Part shown: positions 1 through 8,518 of the stretch, piece after piece
How positions within the stretch are numbered: position 1 is the stretch's first letter
Layout of the letters: every line of letters begins with the position of its first letter
Assembly: GCF_013426915.1 (NCBI RefSeq)
Contig: NZ_AP023182.1
Location: forward strand, 1,302,001 to 1,366,000
Source of the DNA: Paraburkholderia sp. PGU19
Lineage (GTDB): Bacteria > Pseudomonadota > Gammaproteobacteria > Burkholderiales > Burkholderiaceae
Reading direction: 5' to 3'
DNA: 64,000 nucleotides
The notes under the pieces: model-generated
Database searches by the model: none
Seen by the model: the letters and a program-made list of their open reading frames with translations, nothing else
What the model was told of the DNA's origin: nothing
Program-made: the position numbers and the translations under genes

Positions 1-459
1 CCACGATTCAATGCGCTCGATCGCGTCACTCGCGGCCTTCCACTCGCCTGCCAGCAGCCACAGGGGTACGGCATGACTGCCGGCATCGTTGCCGCGAAAG
101 GCCAGGGCCGCAGCCCGCTGGGCAAGCGATCGCCAGCACGGTGTGAGCCAGGCCTGGACGTCCTGCGCCAACAGCACCCGCCGGGCCGCAGGCACCACCT
201 CGTCGTCAAGGTGACGGCGGGCGCTGGCCAGCGCTGCGTGATCAGCAAAGGGCGCTGTCGAATCACGTTCTAGCTCACGGACCAGCACGGTCATCGCGGG
301 CAACGTGTCATCGTCGGGATAGTCGCTCGCAAGTCGTTCCAGTGCCGTTTGAGCTGCTGTCGCATCGCGGCGCTGCAGCTGTTCCAGCACGTCATTGCGC
401 AACATCACGTCGCGGCTGTCGGCAAAGATATCCAGTTGCTGCACGCTCTGCATGGTCAT
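1..459 (-). CDS. Hypothetical protein, 3' end beyond window
   Basis: An open minus-strand frame runs from an ATG at 459 to base 1 (153 codons) without a stop, so the C-terminus lies outside the window. It begins MTMQSVQQLDIFADSRD and is mostly charged and alanine/leucine-rich, suggesting an alpha-helical protein. A second ATG at codon 3 is an alternative start. The upstream 76-aa gene stops only 5 bp before this start, and the KfrA-like gene lies just before that, so the three probably form one operon. I do not recognise the family; the setting suggests a role linked to the mobile or plasmid-like module. The reality of the gene is fairly sure, its function unknown. Confidence 0.6.
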   Translation of the reverse strand, partial: MTMQSVQQLDIFADSRDVMLRNDVLEQLQRRDATAAQTALERLASDYPDDDTLPAMTVLVRELERDSTAPFADHAALASARRHLDDEVVPAARRVLLAQDVQAWLTPCWRSLAQRAAALAFRGNDAGSHAVPLWLLAGEWKAASDAIERIESW

Positions 460-464
460 CGCGC

Positions 465-695
465 TCAGAAAAGTTGCCCTTCGAGACGGGCCAGATTAGC
501 CCACTTCACCGTGCTGCGGAAGGTGCGACCGTCTTCATCGACCGACTCGATGATCACGCACTGGCCGCTCGCTTCGGCGACAACGCGGACGATCCGCTCG
601 CCGTAGCGCATCAGCGCGCCGATCGGCGGACAGGCCGGGACCTTGCGCCTGATTCGCACCGTTCCCCGTTTGTGCGGGCGAGTTTTCTGTTCCAT
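465..695 (-). CDS. Small hypothetical protein (76 aa)
   Basis: Short basic-then-acidic protein sitting 6 bp downstream of the KfrA-like gene and 5 bp upstream of the left-edge gene, so probably co-transcribed with both. The N-terminal 20 residues are rich in Lys/Arg. The rest (RYGERIVRVVAEASGQCVII, then a hydrophobic/acidic alternation) looks like a small beta-rich SH3-like fold, but this is only an impression from the sequence. No catalytic motif is visible. I do not recognise a named family. Its tight placement inside an operon is the main argument that it is a real gene. Confidence 0.55.
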   Translation of the reverse strand: MEQKTRPHKRGTVRIRRKVPACPPIGALMRYGERIVRVVAEASGQCVIIESVDEDGRTFRSTVKWANLARLEGQLF

Positions 696-701
696 CGCAC
701 C

Positions 702-1784
702 CTACCCCCGCTTCTTGCGGCGTGCCGCCGTCTTGCTGGGCGGGGCGGAGGACACCGGGATCTTGCGCGCCGGGCCTAGTGTCCGTGCTGGACGCGTCGC
801 AGTCGGGCGTGCCGGAACAGTCTTCGCGCGCGCCGGCCGGCCTGCGCTGTCATCCGCCTCGCGCCGTGCCGCCAGTTGCTGCTGCAGCGTCACGTTCGCC
901 GTCTGCACGGCATCGAGCCGCCCCTGCAGCAGGCCCGCCTGATGGCGCGCGTCACCGAGCTGTGCCTGCAGTGCCTCGATCGAGCGGCGATGGTCGGCGT
1001 CGCGCCGGTCGGCCCGTTTCGTGGCCTCGTCGTTTTCCTTCTGCAGCTTCGCGGCGGCGCCCCGTTCGCGGTCGATCTCGAGGAGCGCGCGCTTTTCCGT
1101 GGCGCGCAGGCGCTCGTCGGCGCGCTCCGCCGTCTCGCGCAGTTTCTCCAGATCCCGCGAAAAGCTGTCGCGCACCTTCTCAAGCTCACGGTCGCGCGCC
1201 GCCGCCTCGGCCTTCAGCCGGCTGATCTCGGCCTCGAGCGCCTGCCGTGTGGCGTGACCCTCCGCCTGCGCCTTTTCCAGCTCCCGGACCTCGACCTGGG
1301 CGGCCAGCAGCGCCGCGGTGCGCTGCTCGAGCGCGGTTTCGGTGCGGTCCAGTTCGCCCCGCGCCGCGGCGACGCGCTGTTCGGCCTCGGCTCGCTGCGC
1401 CTCCACTTCCGCCCGCAGCGCGTCGAGCTCCGCCTGCGCGGAGGCGGTCGCGCGCGTCCACAGCGTCGCGACCAGCTCCCCGGCCGCATCCCGCAGATCC
1501 CCGGGCAGGTCCGGGTGCTCGATGCGCACGCGGCTCTTGGCGCGCAGTTCCGCCCAGAACTCGCCGAGCACCGCCGCGGGCGTGCCCATGCTGCCGCGCT
1601 TCACGATCTGGTACAGGCGGTTGGCGGTCGGCGTCTGCCCGAAGCGGAAGAACAGCAGCGCGCAGACCTCACGGTACAGCTCGCGCGTTTTCGGGAACGC
1701 GGCTTTCAGGCGCTCGATCTCGGCCGCGAGCCGAGCGTCATCGGACGCGACATCGGACGAAACAGCAGACAGGTCACCGGACAT
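702..1784 (-). CDS. KfrA-like DNA-binding coiled-coil protein
   Basis: A 360-aa protein. Residues about 15-115 match the N-terminal DNA-binding domain of KfrA-type plasmid proteins (helices with GQTPTANRLYQIVKRGSM, then LGEFWAELR). Residues about 115-310 form a long coiled coil rich in Ala, Glu, Arg and Leu (QAELDALRAEVEAQRAEAEQ). The tail is basic and Pro/Arg/Lys-rich with PARP-like repeats. KfrA proteins bind operator DNA in their own promoter and act in plasmid maintenance as alpha-helical accessory proteins. Here the gene is divergent from a tyrosine recombinase and heads a three-gene operon, a pairing that suggests control of an integrative element. Autoregulation through the AT-rich intergenic region is an inference. 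Confidence 0.8.
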   Translation of the reverse strand: MSGDLSAVSSDVASDDARLAAEIERLKAAFPKTRELYREVCALLFFRFGQTPTANRLYQIVKRGSMGTPAAVLGEFWAELRAKSRVRIEHPDLPGDLRDAAGELVATLWTRATASAQAELDALRAEVEAQRAEAEQRVAAARGELDRTETALEQRTAALLAAQVEVRELEKAQAEGHATRQALEAEISRLKAEAAARDRELEKVRDSFSRDLEKLRETAERADERLRATEKRALLEIDRERGAAAKLQKENDEATKRADRRDADHRRSIEALQAQLGDARHQAGLLQGRLDAVQTANVTLQQQLAARREADDSAGRPARAKTVPARPTATRPARTLGPARKIPVSSAPPSKTAARRKKRG

Positions 1785-1981
1785 GGAGATGAAAGTGGAT
1801 TTCGATTGATCAATAATACAACGTAAAACGCATTATATCCAATTAGCGAATGGTAGTAATTTGACATTAACCCCATAATGTTGTAAATATCACCCATACC
1901 CTGTCCGGCAAATTTATGGGGTCAAATCATTGCCGGTCCGGCTCCCGCAAACGCTCACCGTTCCCGGAAAAGCTCACCATC
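1785..1981. promoter_or_regulatory. AT-rich divergent promoter region with inverted repeat
   Basis: The 197 bp between the KfrA-like gene and the recombinase is much richer in A+T than its surroundings. It contains an inverted repeat ACATTA-N6-TAATGT at 1864-1881. A TTGACA at 1861-1866 with a weak TAAATA at 1884-1889 (17-bp spacing) could be a plus-strand promoter for the recombinase, and the repeat overlaps its spacer. That is where an autoregulating KfrA-type protein could bind. The sites are visible; the function is inferred. Confidence 0.5.
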
Positions 1982-3238
1982 ATGTCCACGCCGCCGTCAG
2001 CCAACCTGGTCCTGGTGCACCCCACCCCGCTGGAAAGGCTCGTGGTTCCGGCCGCACTCGACGGCCACGCGGGGACCAACCGCGCGACGGGCGGCCACGC
2101 GCAGCTCGCCGCCGCGAACGATCTCGACGCGATCCGCGCGTGGCTCGCGCGTTTCGCCGACAAACAGACCACGTTCGACAGCTACCGCAAGGAAGCCGAG
2201 CGGCTGCTCCTGTGGTCGCTCGTGCAGCTGGGCAAGCCGCTCTCCTCGCTCACGCACGAGGACTGCCTGCGCTACCAGCGCTTCCTCGCCGATCCGCAGC
2301 CGGCCGCCACCTGGGTTGCCAACGCCGGCGCGGGCGGCGGCCGCAAGCATCCGCGCGACGACGCGCGCTGGCGGCCCTTTCACGGCCCGCTCTCACCGGC
2401 CAGCCTCCGGCAGGCGATGGTGATCCTGAACGTGCTGTTTTCGTGGCTCGTGCAGGCCGGCTATCTGGCCGGCAATCCGCTCGCGCTCTCGCGCCAGCGC
2501 ACGCCGAAAGCCGCTCCGCGCATCACGCGCTATCTCGAACCGGGCCTGTGGCAGGAGGTCAAGGACTTCATTGCGTCGATGCCGCAGGAGACCGCCCGGG
2601 ACCGCGCGCACTATCACCGCGTGCGCTGGCTCTTCACGCTGCTGTACCTGGGCGGGCTGCGCATTGCCGAGGCCGGCGGCAACACGATGGGCCAGTTCTT
2701 CGTGCGGCGCGACGCCGACGGCACGATGCGCTGGTGGCTCACCGTGCACGGCAAGGGTGACAGGGAACGGCTGGTACCGGCCACACGCGAACTGATGACA
2801 GAACTGTCGCGCTACCGCCAGTTCCTGGGGATGACGGCCCTGCCCTCACCCAACGAGACGACGCCCCTCGTCCTGCCGATCGGAAGCACGGCGGGAAGCA
2901 CAGCGGAACCGGGCCTGACGAAGACGGAAGGTCCGTCACAGCGGCCGCTGACCCGGGCCGCGCTGCACACGATCGTCAAGGACGTGTTTGCCGGCGCCGC
3001 CGGGCGGCTGCGCGAACGTGGCGAGGCCTTTACGGCACGCGCGGACCTGCTCGGGCAGGCCTCGGCGCACTGGCTGCGGCACAGCGCCGGTTCGCACATG
3101 GCCGACAATCAGGTCGATCTGCGCCTGGTGCGCGACAACCTCGGTCACGCGTCGCTGACCACGACGAGCCTTTACCTGCACGTCGACGACGATCGCCGCC
3201 ATCACGAGACCGACGAGAAGCATCGCATCGACTGGTGA
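1982..3238 (+). CDS. Tyrosine recombinase / phage-type integrase
   Basis: Site-specific recombinase of 418 aa. The N-terminal part contains a SAM-like core-binding domain (about residues 55-190). The catalytic domain carries the full set of active-site residues: Arg in LGGLRIAEA (about 226), Lys in HGKGDRERLVP (about 257), His-x-x-Arg in AHWLRHSAGSH (about 362-366), His in NLGHASL (about 388) and the nucleophile Tyr in TTSLYLH (about 398). I chose the ATG at 1982 (context MSTPPSANLV) over an upstream ATG at 1916 because the extra 22 residues are low-complexity and would overlap the promoter. Divergent from the KfrA-like operon. It probably integrates the element carrying this region; no attachment site could be identified. 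Confidence 0.88.
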   Translation: MSTPPSANLVLVHPTPLERLVVPAALDGHAGTNRATGGHAQLAAANDLDAIRAWLARFADKQTTFDSYRKEAERLLLWSLVQLGKPLSSLTHEDCLRYQRFLADPQPAATWVANAGAGGGRKHPRDDARWRPFHGPLSPASLRQAMVILNVLFSWLVQAGYLAGNPLALSRQRTPKAAPRITRYLEPGLWQEVKDFIASMPQETARDRAHYHRVRWLFTLLYLGGLRIAEAGGNTMGQFFVRRDADGTMRWWLTVHGKGDRERLVPATRELMTELSRYRQFLGMTALPSPNETTPLVLPIGSTAGSTAEPGLTKTEGPSQRPLTRAALHTIVKDVFAGAAGRLRERGEAFTARADLLGQASAHWLRHSAGSHMADNQVDLRLVRDNLGHASLTTTSLYLHVDDDRRHHETDEKHRIDW

Positions 3239-3392
3239 CGCCTGCCCTGCCCGGATTCATGCCGCAGACCGGTCAACGTTCGACCTCACGTGTCCGTTAT
3301 ACAGGGCACCCGGTACGATCCGATATTCAAACCGCATCGCGTATGCAAGAATCCGTGTGACGCGCCCCGAAGCATTGACTGCCTGACCGCCC

Positions 3393-3662
3393 ATGGAAAC
3401 TGTTGAACTCGAACCCCAGGTGCTTGCCGACCACCGCGGCGTGGCGTTTGGCCTCGTGCGCCCGAACGGCCCGGTTGAATGCGTGATCACGATCGCGACA
3501 CTGGAAGCGTATTTCTGGCTCGAACCCCGGGCCAGCGACGCCCGCATCCTGAAGACCTTCCGCGATGGGTACGGGCGCATCCGCGCGATTGCCGAGCGCA
3601 GGCTGCTCGCCCATCCGGCCACGCGCCTGGAACTGACGCCGGACGATTTCGCGCGTCCCTGA
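3393..3662 (+). CDS. DUF1488-type small protein
   Basis: An 89-aa protein with the pattern of DUF1488 proteins common in Burkholderia: a central GVAFGLVRPNGPVECVITIATLEAYF segment, then a helical segment ending with an Arg-rich IRAIAERRLLAH. The family has no known activity. The start ATG has no strong ribosome-binding site. It lies 155 bp downstream of the recombinase on the same strand and is followed by about 360 bp without a convincing gene. Family assignment is by visual pattern only. Confidence 0.6.
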   Translation: METVELEPQVLADHRGVAFGLVRPNGPVECVITIATLEAYFWLEPRASDARILKTFRDGYGRIRAIAERRLLAHPATRLELTPDDFARP

Positions 3663-4026
3663 CGACTTCACCGCAGGTCCGGCAATCCCGATGACCACGA
3701 TCAGCATACCGAACCATCTCTCCCGCCATTGAGGATTGTCGCTGACGCGAAATGGTTAGCACGCCCGGATACGCCTCGCCAGTTCGTGAGGGGGAGCGGG
3801 TCGTCAGCCGTCCCGGCAAGGCCCGGTTCCGGCCTCATGACTTCGGTCGCATCGCCTTGCAGATGGCCGTTTTTACACAGTCGCCGTCGTGACAGGTCAA
3901 AGCCCACCAACCTCGTGTGGCGAAAATGTCAAAGTCCAATGGTCGCATTTTTGAAATGTATTTTTTGAGTGCCACCATAGGACACCGAGCCTTGAATCAG
4001 GTTTGCAGGCAAACAGGGGGCATCTC
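3663..4026. other. Intergenic stretch, no gene seen
   Basis: No frame here shows convincing coding character. The last 70 bp (from about 3950) are AT-rich and are followed by an AGGGGG ribosome-binding site at the start of the next gene, so a promoter for that gene probably lies here. Confidence 0.4.
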
Positions 4027-4359
4027 ATGGGCAGCGCGCTGGTTTGGGCAGCGATCCCTCACAACAGCGATGGGGTCGTGTTCCAGGTTCGCGTGATTCG
4101 CGGACTTCAACGCTTTCATATCCCACGCCGGGTGCTTGAGGAGGCCTACGACCTGCCACCTCATGTATCGGATGCAGGGCAGCTCGAAGTCTTTTATCGG
4201 CACGCCACCCACATCCTGAGCCGGGCCATGCGCAAACGTCCGATTGCGGGCGCTGACACTGCTGCATTTCAGACTCTGGATTTCACCCCTCTCGTCGAGG
4301 TAGCACAGGCCGCGACGGCGCTCCCGTCGGAAGCGGAAGGCTATCTGGCTTCAAACTGA
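4027..4359 (+). CDS. DUF1488-like small protein
   Basis: A 110-aa protein with the layout VVFQVRVIRGLQRFHIPRR, then a LEEAYDL helix, then VFYRHATHILSRAMRKR. This resembles the DUF1488 neighbour at 3393 in order of strand, helix and final basic helix, so the two may be distant paralogues. The ATG at 4027 is chosen because CAGGGGG lies 6 bp upstream; an ATG eight codons earlier lacks such a site. Unknown function. The convergent HU gene lies downstream with its terminator. Confidence 0.55.
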   Translation: MGSALVWAAIPHNSDGVVFQVRVIRGLQRFHIPRRVLEEAYDLPPHVSDAGQLEVFYRHATHILSRAMRKRPIAGADTAAFQTLDFTPLVEVAQAATALPSEAEGYLASN

Positions 4360-4483
4360 AGGGCTGTGACGGGTGAGAACCGTCGCTGGAGTACGGAAAA
4401 GTCGAACGTATCGCGTTCACCTATGGGTAACGCGCGCAACGTTCGGCAGCGCAATCTGCCATCTCTTCAACACGTCGGGCTCG

Positions 4484-4517
4484 AAAAAAAGCCCAACGCC
4501 CTGTCGGGACGGTGGGC
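4484..4517 (-). terminator. Rho-independent terminator of HU gene A
   Basis: Read on the minus strand: an imperfect GC hairpin (arms GCCCACCGTCC and GGGCGTTGGGC, loop about GACA) followed directly by seven T residues (A-run at 4484-4490 on plus). It ends the HU transcript about 190 bp after the stop codon. Confidence 0.75.
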
Positions 4518-4706
4518 CTCAACACGCACCCAAAGTCAGGGATCACCGCTATAACTTCTGGAACCTTGAACGTTACATTACAACGTACTGTCTATCAATC
4601 CGAACATACAAAAACAACGATGGGGTTATTCCTGATCAGGTTGTTGCGTCAACAAGCGCTCTGATCAGGTAACGCTGTCGATTGGATGTTACGCACACCG
4701 GCCCAT

Positions 4707-4985
4707 TCATGCGGCATTCACGACGTCCTTGAACGCCTTGCCTGCAGTGAACTTGACGGTTTTCGCGGCCGGAATCGTGATTGTCTCGCCAGTAGAAGGA
4801 TTGCGACCGGTACGTTCGGCGCGGGCGCCGGTCGAAAACGAGCCGAAGCCGATCAGCTGGACGGTGTCGCCACGCGTCACGGCCGCCGTCACGGCCTCGA
4901 GGATGGCATCAATGGCTTCGCCCGTGCTGGCCCTGCTTTCGCCCGTGGTCGATGCAACAGCATCAATCAGTTCGTGTTTGTTCAT
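4707..4985 (-). CDS. HU-family histone-like DNA-binding protein (copy A)
   Basis: A 92-aa HU/IHF-family protein that bends and compacts DNA as a dimer. The signature region [22 protein letters not shown] is complete and holds the beta-arm with the conserved NP turn; the N-terminal [11 protein letters not shown] and the C-terminal [10 protein letters not shown] are typical. A near-identical paralogue is at 16934-17212. Upstream on the minus strand AGGGAGACTGAAAG provides a ribosome-binding site. The gene has a long 3' region of about 190 bp before its terminator, conserved in both copies. Probably an accessory HU rather than the housekeeping copy, given its island setting; this is an inference. 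Confidence 0.92.
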   Translation of the reverse strand: MNKHELIDAVASTTGESRASTGEAIDAILEAVTAAVTRGDTVQLIGFGSFSTGARAERTGRNPSTGETITIPAAKTVKFTAGKAFKDVVNAA

Positions 4986-5102
4986 CTTTCAGTCTCCCTT
5001 TGAGCAGTAACATCCCCATGCAGCGGGACGGACGCCACCCTACCGCAGGTGCGTTGGTCCGGCAACCCGCGAGTTGGCTGACGAGGCATTGGATGTGAGA
5101 GT

Positions 5103-5285
5103 CTAAGTCGCGCGCACATACCGGGCGGCGATCAGGTCGTGGAAGTCTTCGTCGTGAGGCCGCTGCAGCGGCTTGACGGCGAAGTCGTCGATGATGAGCA
5201 GCGGCACGCGCACGAACTGCTGGAACTTGCGCTCGTACAGGCCTGTGGCCCGCGCAGCGTGCAGCTTCTTGAGCAGATCGGTCAA
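5103..5285 (-). pseudogene. istB: IS21-family IstB ATPase remnant
   Basis: A 60-codon fragment matching the central part of IstB, the AAA+ helper of IS21 transposition: LLKKLHAARATGLYERK, then LLIIDDFAVKPL with the Walker B Asp-Asp, then DFHDLIAARY. The Walker A region and the C-terminus are missing, and no istA or inverted repeats are seen. It marks an old insertion between the HU gene and the acetone regulator. Confidence 0.8.
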
Positions 5286-5595
5286 AGGCGGGTGTAGACA
5301 GCGCAGCCCGATTTTCGTGATTCTCGAAGGAAAAATTCAGACGTGCCTATACGGAGAAACAACCTTATCGGCACAAGGCATTCACCACCCGCGTCCTTCG
5401 CCTCAGACTCAAAGACAAACACGCACAGTTGTGAGCTTGCGTGCGAGGTCCACTTCGTATGGAATTACTGTGCCGAGCTGTCGTTAAAGGTCTGGCAGCG
5501 CGAGCAGCGCTTCCTGTCGGGCGCGCACGCCGCTCCCTGGGATGGATCCCGTTCAAGGCCAGCGCCATTCGGTATCTCGTCTGACTCACAGCTGG
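5286..5595. other. Intergenic stretch, nothing recognised
   Basis: About 310 bp between the IstB remnant and the detached HTH of the sigma-54 activator. No frame with coding character and no obvious repeat or RNA was seen. Confidence 0.3.
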
Positions 5596-5756
5596 TTAAA
5601 TGCTGGCATTCGAATTGCAGGGCTGCGCCCTGATTGCAGCTAATTTGACGTACAGCGTACTCCTCGAAATTCCCAGCGTCCGGGCGGCCATCGACATATT
5701 TCCGTGTGCGTTCGCAATTGCGTCGAGTATTGCCTGTCTCTCCATTTCCTTCAGAC
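5596..5756 (-). pseudogene. Detached Fis-type HTH of the sigma-54 activator
   Basis: On the minus strand, in a frame shifted relative to the activator, the sequence encodes EMERQAILDAIANAHGN followed by MAARTLGISRSTLYVKL and a stop at 5596-5598. This is a textbook Fis-type helix-turn-helix of AcoR/NtrC-class activators. The main frame stops at 5751, just before it. A -1 shift (one extra base, or two lost) in the linker would rejoin the two parts. Confidence 0.8.
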
Positions 5757-7595
5757 ATCCGAAAGAAGCAGAAATCGGAGTTGGTGTGGATATCCCTGCG
5801 GGTTTTGGACCATTCCGATGGGCGGAGGTAGGAGTGATGCATCAATAACGTTACTCTCGCTCAGCGCGAACATGACCTCGAAGACGTTCTGCAGTTCTCG
5901 TATGTTGCCCGGCCAACTATAATTGAGAAACGCTTGTTTCACGGCTGGGTCAAGTAGCTTGGGCTCGCAGCCGTACTTGCGTGCCATCTTGTTGTTGAAA
6001 TGGTCGACGATTATCTCGATGTCACCAGGCCGCTCGCGCAGTGCAGGCAGTTGCAGGTTGACAACGCAGAGACGGTGATACAGGTCTTGACGGAAACGTC
6101 CTGCAGTGACTTCTTTCTGCAGGTCACGGTTGGTGGCCGCAATCAGGCGTACCGAGACGCACCGCTCATGGGTATCACCCAGGCGGACCACGACGCCATC
6201 TTGCAACACACGCAAGAGGTGGGGCTGCATATCAAGCGGCATCTCACCTATTTCATCAAGAAACAGCGTGCCACCGTCGGCTTGCTCAAACTTGCCTGGC
6301 ATTCCACCACGGCGAGCACCGGTGAAAGCGCCTTCGGCATAGCCGAAAAGCTCGCTCGCCAGCAATTCTCGCGTCAAGGCACCACAATTGATGGCAATGA
6401 ACGGCCCAGCGGGGCGACGCCCCGCCCGATGCAGCGCGCGAGCGAAGAGTTCCTTCCCCGCGCCGGTTTCGCCGAGGAGCAGGACCGTGAGGTCCAGAGT
6501 GGCAACGCGGCGCGCACGTGCCTTGGTCGCGATCAGTATCTCGCTTTCCCCAATGATGTCGCCAAAAGCGTCGTCCCTTGCCGGCGTCGCCATCGCTTCA
6601 GGTATCGATATGGCAGAACGTCTGTTTCCAGCCGCAAGCGGAATCACAATCATCGTACCCAGGATCCCTTCATGATCCTTCACCGGATGCAACCAATCAG
6701 GGCGAAGCCATGCAGGACGTTGGCAGCATCGATCCACCTCTGACAGGGCAAGGTCGAGTCCTGGTACCTGGTTGCCAACTTGAAGCAGCAATTGCAGGTC
6801 GTAGGTATCTCGCGCTGCCTGCGCACTTCCGTTGGTCCGAACGATGCGCCCCCGGCTGTCGACGAGAACAACGTAATCGCTGGCGTAACGTATGAAACTG
6901 TCGATCGCTCGGGTCAGAAGCCGCTCGTGGCGAGCAACGTCCAAGCGACCCAATTCGCACTCGATATGCTTGGCGGCTGCCACCACCAAGCCCAATGTGT
7001 GACCGTGGAGCGTTTCTTTGACACCGGAGACGTCCACTACTCCCAGCAGGGAGCGATCAAACGGGTCGAGAATTGGGGCAGCGGCGCACGTCCAGCGCTT
7101 GACGTCTTGGCAGAAATGCTCATTGGCATGGATCTGAACCGCAGCTCCAGTGACGATTGCCGTCCCGATGGCATTGGTGCCGATAACTTCCTCATTCCAG
7201 CAGCCGCCGGTGGCCAAGTTGATTTCCTCTCCAACGCTGCGGAGTCGGGTCTCGCCATTGAGTTGGAGTACGGTGCCGCCCCGGTCGCAAAGCAGGATGA
7301 GAGTTCCACACTCCCGTAGGATATCGCGCAGATATTCAAGTGCCGGACGTGCGGCATCACAGAGATCGCCGTTTTGCCGCTGCAATTGTCGGACACGGTT
7401 GGCAGCGGCACCAGGCGCGGAGTGCCTGGTCGGATCAACAGCCTCAGAGCGGCATCGTTGCCAGGACGCGAGAACGACGTTACGCACACCTTCTCTGTCC
7501 AGTGGCTTGTCCTGCAGAAAGCGCTCCCAAGCAGACGCCACGACGGATTCGTCGCTGATGCGGGGGATTAGAACACCGCAATGTGAAAACGGCAT
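5751..7595 (-). CDS. acxR: Sigma-54-dependent activator, AcoR/AcxR type (frameshifted C-terminus)
   Basis: A 614-aa enhancer-binding protein. The N-terminal half is a GAF-like sensor domain of the AcoR class (about residues 60-300). The AAA+ domain follows: Walker [12 protein letters not shown], sigma-54 contact loop GAFTGARR, Walker [13 protein letters not shown], then LIAATNRDL. The frame ends with LRFLLLSDV before the DNA-binding domain; the Fis HTH is found immediately downstream in another frame, so the gene is frameshifted or the sequence has an indel. Start chosen at [17 protein letters not shown] (7595); the longer frame upstream is Arg/Ser-rich non-coding sequence. Divergent from the acetone carboxylase genes, whose expression in other bacteria needs a regulator of this kind and sigma-54. 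Confidence 0.85.
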   Translation of the reverse strand: MPFSHCGVLIPRISDESVVASAWERFLQDKPLDREGVRNVVLASWQRCRSEAVDPTRHSAPGAAANRVRQLQRQNGDLCDAARPALEYLRDILRECGTLILLCDRGGTVLQLNGETRLRSVGEEINLATGGCWNEEVIGTNAIGTAIVTGAAVQIHANEHFCQDVKRWTCAAAPILDPFDRSLLGVVDVSGVKETLHGHTLGLVVAAAKHIECELGRLDVARHERLLTRAIDSFIRYASDYVVLVDSRGRIVRTNGSAQAARDTYDLQLLLQVGNQVPGLDLALSEVDRCCQRPAWLRPDWLHPVKDHEGILGTMIVIPLAAGNRRSAISIPEAMATPARDDAFGDIIGESEILIATKARARRVATLDLTVLLLGETGAGKELFARALHRAGRRPAGPFIAINCGALTRELLASELFGYAEGAFTGARRGGMPGKFEQADGGTLFLDEIGEMPLDMQPHLLRVLQDGVVVRLGDTHERCVSVRLIAATNRDLQKEVTAGRFRQDLYHRLCVVNLQLPALRERPGDIEIIVDHFNNKMARKYGCEPKLLDPAVKQAFLNYSWPGNIRELQNVFEVMFALSESNVIDASLLPPPIGMVQNPQGYPHQLRFLLLSDV

Positions 7596-7704
7596 TTGAC
7601 GATCGCGCTCATTGGATCGTCTGACTCTAGCCCGGCGGTACGAGCAAGTCAATAAACCTCTTTCACAGCAACAACTTGTGCTTTGCAGCAAGCAATCCGG
7701 ACGA

Positions 7705-7721
7705 TGTCCGGAATCCGGATG
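7705..7721. promoter_or_regulatory. Activator-site copy 1 (TGTCC-N7-GGATG)
   Basis: TGTCCGGAATCCGGATG, a 17-bp imperfect inverted repeat. It matches the copies at 7734-7750 and 9094-9110 in arm sequence and arm spacing. It lies about 110 bp upstream of the activator gene and 240 bp upstream of the LRAT sigma-54 promoter. An extra ATCCGGAC half-site precedes it. Confidence 0.55.
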
Positions 7722-7733
7722 CTGCCGCCATGC

Positions 7734-7750
7734 TGTCCGAATTCTGGACA
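7734..7750. promoter_or_regulatory. Activator-site copy 2 (TGTCC-N7-GGACA)
   Basis: TGTCCGAATTCTGGACA has perfect TGTCC/GGACA arms; with one further base each side (7733-7751) the arms are CTGTCC/GGACAG. Best of the three copies. Probable upstream activating sequence for the adjacent AAA+ activator (inference). Confidence 0.6.
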
Positions 7751-7832
7751 GCGAGGGACGGTGGAGGCAAGACGCTTCCTTCGAACTCGCGGGCCATGCC
7801 GCAGCTAAAAGCGCCGCACAATCCAGTGTGGC

Positions 7833-7851
7833 CACTCAACGTGCTTGAGTG
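7833..7851. repeat. Inverted repeat CACTCAA-N5-TTGAGTG
   Basis: Perfect 7-bp arms with a 5-bp spacer, flanked by GTGTG and CACAC. It lies between the activator sites and the first sigma-54 promoter. It could be a second operator or part of the looping region; no T-run follows, so it is not a terminator. Confidence 0.4.
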
Positions 7852-7962
7852 CACACGGCGGACGCAGGGGAAGATGGTGCGCCGCAACTTCCATCGACGC
7901 AGAAACGAACCCTGAGCACGGTCGTCAGCACACGCCTCTGCTTTTGGCGCGCCGTTGGACTA

Positions 7963-7978
7963 TGGCACGGCTTGTGCG
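7963..7978 (+). promoter_or_regulatory. Sigma-54 promoter of the LRAT-like gene
   Basis: TGGCACGGCTTGTGCG: a perfect -24 TGGCACG and a -12 GTGCG, with GG and GC exactly 10 bp apart. The predicted start of transcription, about 7989, is 29 bp before the ATG at 8018. Confidence 0.65.
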
Positions 7979-8017
7979 GTCAATGGACGCAAGAGGCAGC
8001 GATATGTGGTGACGGTC

Positions 8018-8518
8018 ATGAAAGACTTATCGAGGACAGGGCATGTGGTTATCGACGCGGTTGCCTACGTGAATCTGACAATCGGAAGCCATCTCGTCAC
8101 CGAACGACTTGGGTACATGCATCATGGCCTCTACGTGGGGGCCGGTAAGGTTGTGCATTACGCAGGACTGTCCCGGTCACTGCATCGCGGGCCGGTGCAG
8201 GAAGTCACGCTCGAAGCATTCGCACACGGGCACCCGATCTGGGTCAGGCAAAGCTTGGGTGCCAGGTTCGCTGGCCGGGAAGCAGTCCGGCGAGCCTACT
8301 CCCGCCTTGGAGAGGACTACTACCGACTAATCTCGAACAACTGTGAGCACTTCTGTATGTGGTGTCTTTATGGCGAAAACCGCAGTGAGCAGATTGATCT
8401 TTTGACGTCGTGGGCAATTGACGCATTGGACGCCGGGATCAAAGCCATCCGGCAACTCAGTGGTGCCCTGACTTCGAAGGGGACAACTGGACACACCAAT
8501 TTTTCGCTGCAAACCTGA
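8018..8518 (+). CDS. LRAT-domain (NlpC/P60-like) protein
   Basis: A 166-aa protein with the lecithin:retinol acyltransferase-like fold, a circularly permuted NlpC/P60 papain-like family. The His motif is YMHHGLYVGAGKVVHYAGL and the catalytic Cys motif is SNNCEHFCMWCLYG. Bacterial members act as acyltransferases or thiol hydrolases, substrate usually unknown. The ATG at 8018 is preferred to an upstream ATG at 7955 because a good sigma-54 promoter lies at 7963-7978, inside the longer reading. It sits between the activator and acxABC and shares promoter class and activator sites with them, so it is probably induced together with acetone carboxylase; its role there is unknown. Confidence 0.75.
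   Translation: MKDLSRTGHVVIDAVAYVNLTIGSHLVTERLGYMHHGLYVGAGKVVHYAGLSRSLHRGPVQEVTLEAFAHGHPIWVRQSLGARFAGREAVRRAYSRLGEDYYRLISNNCEHFCMWCLYGENRSEQIDLLTSWAIDALDAGIKAIRQLSGALTSKGTTGHTNFSLQT

Larger units (their letters stand above)
4484..5072 (-). repeat. Direct repeat copy A: HU gene with its flanks
   Basis: This block (terminator, about 190-bp 3' region, HU gene and about 85 bp upstream) recurs in the same orientation at 16711-17300. The two copies share long identical runs in the 3' region (for example around the word CAGGGATCACCGCTATAAC) and the HU proteins differ at only 5 of 92 residues. The pair flanks the acetone carboxylase cluster, about 12.2 kb apart. Confidence 0.8.

Noticed and set aside
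5740..5860. Programmed -1 frameshift in the sigma-54 activator
   Set aside because: No clear slippery heptamer with a following hairpin or upstream Shine-Dalgarno-like stimulator was seen; mutation or sequence error is simpler.
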